Of a stretch of 64,000 nucleotides of DNA, positions 63,175 to 64,000 are shown one piece after another. The notes below the pieces were generated by a model. It worked only from the letters and a program-made list of their open reading frames with translations. It ran no database searches and was not told where the DNA came from. A program made the position numbers and the translations under genes. The stretch spans positions 69,335-133,334 of the forward strand of contig CAXBBM010000008.1 of assembly GCA_963973915.1 (NCBI GenBank), read 5' to 3'. The number at the start of each line of letters is the position of its first letter. The stretch's first letter is position 1. This DNA is from Polycyclovorans sp002706265. Lineage in GTDB: Bacteria; Pseudomonadota; Gammaproteobacteria; Nevskiales; Nevskiaceae.

Positions 63175-64000
63175 CGGTCATCGGTAGTTCCTTGTCTTCA
63201 GGTTGGTCGTCGAAACCCAAACCTAAACCAGTTGCCACCGGTGGCATTCAGAACCTACCCCACGTCTTGGGACACGACCGACGACGGTTTGGTCAACAAA
63301 AAAGCCGACCATCAGATCGGCTTTCGCAGATGCTTCATAGACGAATTGAAGCCTCCGGCAAACACCCCTCTCGCAAGGTGGTACCAGCTTACTCAGGTCA
63401 ATCGAAAGTGGTCAAACCAAGCTCTCTACCGTTGGCGGGCGAGAGGGATGCGGACATTGTTTTGACGCAGACGGAATCCGAGCCCGTTCAGCGGTGCCCA
63501 GCCCTCCGGCAAGATGGAGAGTAAGCAAGCAGAAAATGAATCCGAAATCGACGAATCCAAGGATTCGTCTCAGCCTGTGCGCGTCACAGAATCTGAACAT
63601 GGCGTGCGAGGAACGACCTCACCTGGTCCTCACGCTAGGTCGTCGTCGCCCCCATCGGCAACGTCTCGGCACTTCGAAGCAGGGCGTCATGATTGTGGAA
63701 TTACTGCTCGCTGACGCAGTCGGTTTTATCTGGCGAACTGTCTGCAATCTGTTTCTTCACTTCGTCGCGCGCATGCCTCTTCATCAGTGGGGTTACTGGC
63801 GGCGCAGATGAAGATTGTGGTTGCCTCGCCTGGCAACGTGCAGCAGCAAAACGGTAGCAAGAAAGCAGTTTCAACACGGTACTTTTCCTCCCGGGTATGG
63901 CTAAAAAAATTACGAAAAGACCCGGCCTGAGGCTATGTAATGACCTAGGGATGCTCTGCACAACCCAGCTGATCGGCGACAATACGATTCAGGCAGGGGC
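63175..64000. other. degenerate region with no confident gene
   Basis: Composition is lower in GC than the core genes and no open frame resembles a family. Candidates looked at: 63232-63465 plus (77 codons, contains a terminator hairpin inside it) and 63514-63714 plus (66 codons, acidic and polar, beginning MESKQAENESEIDESKD). Neither has convincing support. The last 50 bases contain GGGATGCTCTGCACAACCC, which resembles the outer end of some IS5-family elements and may begin an insertion sequence that continues past the window. Confidence 0.4.
63295..63324 (-). terminator. intrinsic terminator on the minus strand
   Basis: AAAGCCGA and TCGGCTTT form an 8-bp stem around an 8-base loop; read on the minus strand it is followed by three more T, giving TTTTTTG. 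No gene that it would serve is evident upstream on that strand. Confidence 0.6.

Noticed and set aside
63232..63465. 77-codon plus-strand open frame
   Set aside because: A minus-strand terminator hairpin lies inside it, the start lacks a binding site and no similarity is recognised.

Overview
The window looks like a 64 kb chromosomal segment of a GC-rich, free-living gammaproteobacterium. The evidence is gene order: tRNA-Leu/tig/clpP/clpX; cutA/dsbD-like/aroQ/accB/accC; pheA/hisC/tyrA/aroA/cmk/rpsA/ihfB/lapA/lapB; fabD/fabG/acpP/fabF followed by pabB/pabC/mltG/tmk/holB/pilZ; and gspG to gspN. All are familiar blocks of this class, and an affiliation near Xanthomonadales or Nevskiales is a guess from context only. 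Almost all genes are densely packed, with 4-base start/stop overlaps and GTG starts. I see no prophage, CRISPR array or rRNA operon.

Layout. 1-9.1 kb: lipid and amino-acid metabolism. This holds a long-chain acyl-CoA synthetase, a beta-propeller hydrolase, a minus-strand operon proC-yggT-metX-metW-DUF4426, ilvA reading the other way, and an SDR dehydrogenase. 9.2-18.5 kb: a collapsed acyl-CoA synthetase remnant, a TlpA-like thioredoxin, tRNA-Leu(UAG), and the tig-clpP-clpX proteostasis block. It ends in a tolC-type gene whose partner RND pump gene carries four separate lesions. 18.7-22.6 kb: fatty-acid entry (accB, accC), aroQ, a reduced DsbD (alpha domain only) overlapping a TlpA-like protein, cutA, and tRNA-Thr(CGU). 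22.7-31.6 kb: aromatic amino-acid pathway, then cmk, rpsA, ihfB, lapA and lapB. 31.7-35.2 kb: the only clear accessory islet, with a lipoprotein-like gene, an IS5-family transposase stub, a REP-associated (Y1/HUH) transposase with its own inverted and tandem repeats, and a strongly AT-rich gene coding for a GIY-YIG (T5orf172-type) domain joined to TPR/Sel1-like repeats. 35.3-45.4 kb: acnA, then a minus-strand type II secretion operon gspG-H-I-J-K-L-M-N continuing without a gap into a Nudix hydrolase and mnmA. 45.5-54.8 kb: a rhombosortase next to the secretion operon, the fatty-acid elongation genes, folate genes, peptidoglycan length control, thymidylate kinase, DNA polymerase delta prime and PilZ. 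54.9-62.6 kb: an unrecognised Pro/Ala-rich membrane-anchored protein, a double-length FabG-like reductase, ribA, a UbiB/ABC1-type kinase-like protein with an unusual nucleotide loop, pyrD and an OmpA-family porin. 62.6-64 kb: decayed DNA with terminators, a MITE-like repeat and an IS256 transposase stub.

Points most worth follow-up: the AT-rich GIY-YIG/TPR gene beside the REP-type transposase; the DsbD-alpha/TlpA pair lacking the membrane electron-transfer domain; the decayed RND pump without a periplasmic adaptor; the internally deleted acyl-CoA synthetase whose C-terminal frame is broken by an exact 10-bp tandem duplication; and the ABC1-family protein with a Gly-rich rather than Ala-rich loop. 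No computation or database search was available. Family assignments rest on motifs and remembered family sequences.
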